64,000 bases of DNA from Syntrophobacterales bacterium (GTDB lineage Bacteria; Desulfobacterota; Syntrophobacteria; Syntrophobacterales; Thermodesulforhabdaceae): positions 124,001 through 188,000 of the forward strand of contig JAOACS010000021.1 of NCBI GenBank assembly GCA_026417655.1, read 5' to 3'. Numbering within the stretch: the first letter of the stretch is position 1; every line of letters starts with the position of its first letter. Shown one piece after another: positions 63,901-64,000 of this stretch. A program made the position numbers and the translations under genes. The notes under the pieces are model-generated. The model made no database searches. It saw nothing but the letters and a program-made list of their open reading frames with translations, and was not told the origin of the DNA.

Positions 63901-64000
63901 TCAAAATAGATCAGCCTCTTCAAGCCTCAGTCCCTGGGCATCCTTTGGAGAAAGGATCGGTTCCATACCATCATCTAAAGGCCATTTTATAGAAATGGTA
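63901..64000 (-). CDS. rfbC: dTDP-4-dehydrorhamnose 3,5-epimerase, 3' end
   Basis: The minus frame ending at the stop 63901-63903 encodes IKWPL, then EPILSPKDAQGLRLEEADLF, matching the C-terminus of RfbC, which supplies the substrate of RfbD. The gene continues beyond the window. It lies 23 bases upstream of rfbD. Confidence 0.8.
   Translation of the reverse strand, partial: TISIKWPLDDGMEPILSPKDAQGLRLEEADLF

Overview
The window looks like chromosomal DNA of an anaerobic, sulfate-reducer-like deltaproteobacterium (Desulfobacterota). This placement is inferred from gene content, not from a marker sequence. The main evidence is a radical-SAM heme synthase of the AhbD type, a glutamyl-tRNA reductase / HemX-like / siroheme synthase operon, and an oxygen-defence block (PerR, rubrerythrin, rubredoxin, flavodiiron oxidoreductase, cytochrome bd). 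A sigma-54 activator two-component system and type IV pilus functions fit the same picture. An M32 carboxypeptidase hints at, but does not prove, a thermophile. Almost all of the sequence is dense core genome. I see no rRNA, tRNA, CRISPR array, insertion sequence or prophage.

Layout. Positions 1-2084: the end of a secreted, possibly pilin-like protein overlapping a membrane glycosyltransferase-like protein with C-terminal TPRs. Positions 2108-6695 (minus): a His-rich membrane protein, histidine kinase, sigma-54 activator, HTH/coiled-coil protein and pyrE. Positions 6785-7144: a decayed chemoreceptor tail. Positions 7157-12921 (minus): dprA, topA, pilD, rsmE and a zinc-ribbon protein. Positions 13034-15633 (plus): proC, a YkgJ-like protein and a cation/proton antiporter. 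Positions 15677-17578 (minus): a J-domain protein and a DUF72 protein. Positions 17709-24537: an exported VCBS-repeat protein, a NifU-type scaffold, an XRE-cupin regulator, a B12/radical-SAM protein, bioB (minus) and an HD-GYP response regulator.

Positions 24603-27051 (minus): an acyl-CoA synthetase and a Cys-rich protein. Positions 27355-33212 (plus): the ftsH-folP-glmM-coaX-ldcA operon. Positions 33234-34062 (minus): a small zinc protein and a cob(I)alamin adenosyltransferase. Positions 34179-39519 (plus): M32 carboxypeptidase, ABC-F ATPase, glycine-zipper lipoprotein and an RlmI-like methyltransferase. Positions 39616-45488 (minus): a LeuA-like synthase with a potentially structured leader, a GNAT protein, AhbD, a glycosyltransferase-cupin fusion and a small unknown. 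Positions 45659-47010 (plus): a gene remnant and a radical-SAM protein. Positions 47059-52435 (minus): polyprenyl synthase, siroheme synthase, HemX-like, hemA, Cys-rich protein, tatA and an MBL hydrolase.

Positions 52613-53203 (plus): an SprA-like putative metalloprotease. Positions 53193-57967 (minus): an unusual ABC exporter with overlapping cyclic-nucleotide-binding, HD-domain and P1-peptidase genes. Positions 58053-62900 (plus): perR-rbr-rd-fprA-cydAB. Positions 62981-64000 (minus): rfbD and the end of rfbC.

The heme, siroheme and cytochrome genes form one theme: precursor supply (hemA, siroheme synthase), the last step to heme b (AhbD) and a heme-using oxidase (CydAB) next to non-heme-iron peroxide and oxygen reductases. 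The most unusual single gene is the 840-residue ABC protein. Its nucleotide-binding domain appears split by about 260 residues with a repeated Q-loop-like segment, and it sits in an overlapping operon with a nucleotide-sensor-like protein and an HD phosphohydrolase.
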